From Streptococcus cristatus (GTDB lineage: Bacteria; Bacillota; Bacilli; Lactobacillales; Streptococcaceae), in contig NZ_KQ969062.1 in NCBI RefSeq assembly GCF_001578775.1, positions 536,703 to 569,368 of the forward strand: a stretch of DNA of 32,666 nucleotides. The letters run 5' to 3'. Positions 30,888-32,666 of the stretch are shown in pieces; the stretch's first letter is position 1; each line of letters opens with the position of its first letter. The position numbers and the translations under genes were made by a program. The notes below the pieces were generated by a model. That model was not told where the DNA came from. It made no database searches and saw only the letters and a program-made list of their open reading frames with translations.

Positions 30888-32634
30888 GAAGTCTTCATTA
30901 TTTAACCAGATGCGGCCTTATCTCAAAGGCTTCCAGCTTCCTCTTGCTTTGGCATTTGTGGGAGCTGTCTTGTCAAACATTATCACGGTCTATGGGCCAA
31001 ATAAATTAAAAGAAATTACCAATCTTATTTCAGAAGGTCTGGGCAGCAATATTGATTTAAAAGCTGTGTCTCAGATTGCCTTTCTCCTCGCTATTCTATA
31101 TGCAGTCGGAGTCCTGCTCAACTACGGTCAGTCCTTTATCATCAGTACGGTTGTCCAGTATTTCTCCAAGCGGCTACGGACGGCCATCGCAGAGAAAATT
31201 AACAAGCTTCCATTGAGCTATTTCGATGGTCATTCTCAGGGGGATACGCTATCGCGCGTGACCAACGACGTGGATACGGTTGGCCAATCTCTCAACCAGA
31301 GTTTAGGAAGTGTTATCTCTTCTAGCTTGCTTTTGGTGGCTGTGGTTTTGACTATGTTCTTTATGAACTGGATTTTGGCTTTGGTGACCATTTTGGCTAC
31401 TGTAGTCGGTTTTGTCTTTGTCGGCCTCATCATGGGCAAGTCTCAGGGCTATTTCACTGCTCAACAAAATGATTTAGCTGCTGTTAACGGCTATGTGGAG
31501 GAGATGTACTCTGGACATAATGTCGTTATCAGCTACAATGCCATTGAACAGTCAAAGGAGCGCTTTGCGGTTCTCAATCACAATCTCTATAGCAGTATTT
31601 GGAAGTCTCAATTTATCTCTGGCATGATGATGCCGCTCATGTTCTTTACAGGTAATTTCGCCTATGTGCTGGTTATTTTGGTCGGTGCTGCTCTGGCGAT
31701 TAATGGCTCTATTAGTATCGGGATTATCGTCGCCTTTATGGTTTATGTGCGGACCTTCTCTCAGCCTTTGTCACAGATTGCCCAAGGAATCACTGTCTTG
31801 CAGCAGGCTGGTGCAGCACTGGTTCGTGTCTTTGAATTTCTAGCTGAGCCTGAGATGGAAGACGAGCAGCATAAAGAGCAGCAGCTTACTGCTGTAAAGG
31901 GAGATGTTGCCTTTGAAGATATCTTCTTTGGCTACAAGCCAGACCAGCCGATTATTCATGATTTCTCAGCCCAGGCCAAAGCCGGACAGAAGATTGCCAT
32001 TGTCGGTCCGACGGGTGCTGGTAAGACGACTATCGTCAATCTGCTCATGAAGTTCTATGAAATTGACAAGGGACGTATCAGCATTGATGGTATAGATATT
32101 AAGGATATGAAACGCTCCGAGGTTCACGATGCCTTTTCAATGGTCTTGCAGGATACCTGGCTCTTTGAGGGGACGATTCGGGAGAACTTGATTTACAATC
32201 AGGAGCATGTGACAGATGAAGCAGTTATCGCTGCAGCGAAGGCGGTCGGTGTTCATCACTTTATCATGACTCTGCCGCAGGGCTATGATACGGTGCTGGA
32301 TGACACGGTCAACTTATCGGTCGGTCAGAAGCAGCTGTTGACAATCGCTCGTGCTCTACTGAAAGATGCGCCGCTCTTGATCTTGGATGAGGCAACTTCG
32401 TCAGTTGATACGCGGACGGAGGAGCTGATTCAAAAAGCCATGGACAAACTTATGGAGGGTCGGACTTCCTTTGTCATTGCCCACCGTCTGTCTACTATCC
32501 GTAATGCGGATCTTATCTTGGTCATGCGCGATGGAAATATCATCGAGCAGGGCAACCATGATGAACTCATGGATCAGAATGGCTTCTATGCGGACCTCTA
32601 TAATAGTCAGTTTGAGGAAAGTGAAGTAGCTTAA
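30877..32634 (+). CDS. rcrQ: ABC exporter half-transporter with degenerate signature (RcrQ-like)
   Basis: This 585-residue partner of the previous protein has a six-helix membrane domain and one nucleotide-binding domain. Walker A is GPTGAGKTT (377-385) and Walker B ends in LDEATSSVD with catalytic Glu505. The signature is LSVGQ (480-484) instead of LSGGQ. The consensus ATP site therefore combines this Walker A/B with the partner's FSGGQ, and the degenerate site the reverse. AAGGAGG precedes ATG 30877, which overlaps the rcrP stop. In S. mutans, short peptides are encoded at the 3' end of rcrQ; the window ends too soon to judge that here. Confidence 0.9.
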   Translation: MENKKSSLFNQMRPYLKGFQLPLALAFVGAVLSNIITVYGPNKLKEITNLISEGLGSNIDLKAVSQIAFLLAILYAVGVLLNYGQSFIISTVVQYFSKRLRTAIAEKINKLPLSYFDGHSQGDTLSRVTNDVDTVGQSLNQSLGSVISSSLLLVAVVLTMFFMNWILALVTILATVVGFVFVGLIMGKSQGYFTAQQNDLAAVNGYVEEMYSGHNVVISYNAIEQSKERFAVLNHNLYSSIWKSQFISGMMMPLMFFTGNFAYVLVILVGAALAINGSISIGIIVAFMVYVRTFSQPLSQIAQGITVLQQAGAALVRVFEFLAEPEMEDEQHKEQQLTAVKGDVAFEDIFFGYKPDQPIIHDFSAQAKAGQKIAIVGPTGAGKTTIVNLLMKFYEIDKGRISIDGIDIKDMKRSEVHDAFSMVLQDTWLFEGTIRENLIYNQEHVTDEAVIAAAKAVGVHHFIMTLPQGYDTVLDDTVNLSVGQKQLLTIARALLKDAPLLILDEATSSVDTRTEELIQKAMDKLMEGRTSFVIAHRLSTIRNADLILVMRDGNIIEQGNHDELMDQNGFYADLYNSQFEESEVA

Positions 32635-32666
32635 AGATAGCAATGGAATATTCTACTATAAAAATG

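Overview
The window reads as chromosomal DNA of a viridans-type Streptococcus, most likely close to the sanguinis/gordonii group. The evidence is gene content and order: manLMN-DUF956, a scrA/scrB-scrR cluster with scrK downstream, pepP-efp-asp23-nusB, rcrRPQ-like genes and a T-box-controlled glyQS. Moderate GC, extended -10 promoters and short intergenic GAGGCTGGGACA repeats fit the same assignment. Species rank is inference.

Layout. 0.1-3.6 kb: a minus-strand D,D-carboxypeptidase homologue whose SxxK motif is lost, and a plus-strand oligopeptide-binding lipoprotein. 3.9-8.7 kb, minus strand: serS behind a T-box leader, and the mannose/glucose PTS operon manL-manM-manN with the DUF956 gene behind a terminator; a cre-like site sits inside the manL promoter. 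8.9-13.3 kb, plus strand: promoter and T-box leader, then an AT-rich gene for an unknown two-TM protein with a possible PD-(D/E)XK nuclease-like domain, then glyQ, glyS and a frameshifted UPF0291/DUF896 gene. 13.6-18.7 kb: asparaginase (minus), then plus-strand HAD phosphatase-MazG-like fusion, pepP, efp, Asp23-family and nusB.

18.7-21.4 kb is accessory: a 42-bp tandem repeat array, an internally deleted IS256-family element, a GNAT acetyltransferase, two or three tiny membrane-protein ORFs, and a decayed copy of the 42-bp repeat at the far side. 21.5-27.3 kb is the sucrose locus: scrB-scrR (minus) divergent from scrA (plus), with scrK downstream. 27.4-28.4 kb holds a peptide deformylase homologue lacking the motif I glutamine and a small membrane protein. 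28.6-32.6 kb is a MarR regulator with three copies of a palindromic operator, followed by two overlapping ABC exporter half-transporters forming an asymmetric pair.

Functional themes are sugar import (ManLMN, ScrA/B/K), peptide import, translation (SerRS, GlyRS, EF-P, NusB) and export. The most unusual points are the membrane protein inserted between the glyQS T-box and glyQ, the apparently dead carboxypeptidase, and a roughly 180-bp dispersed structured repeat present three times with a compensatory change in one hairpin. No CRISPR array, rRNA or tRNA gene was seen.
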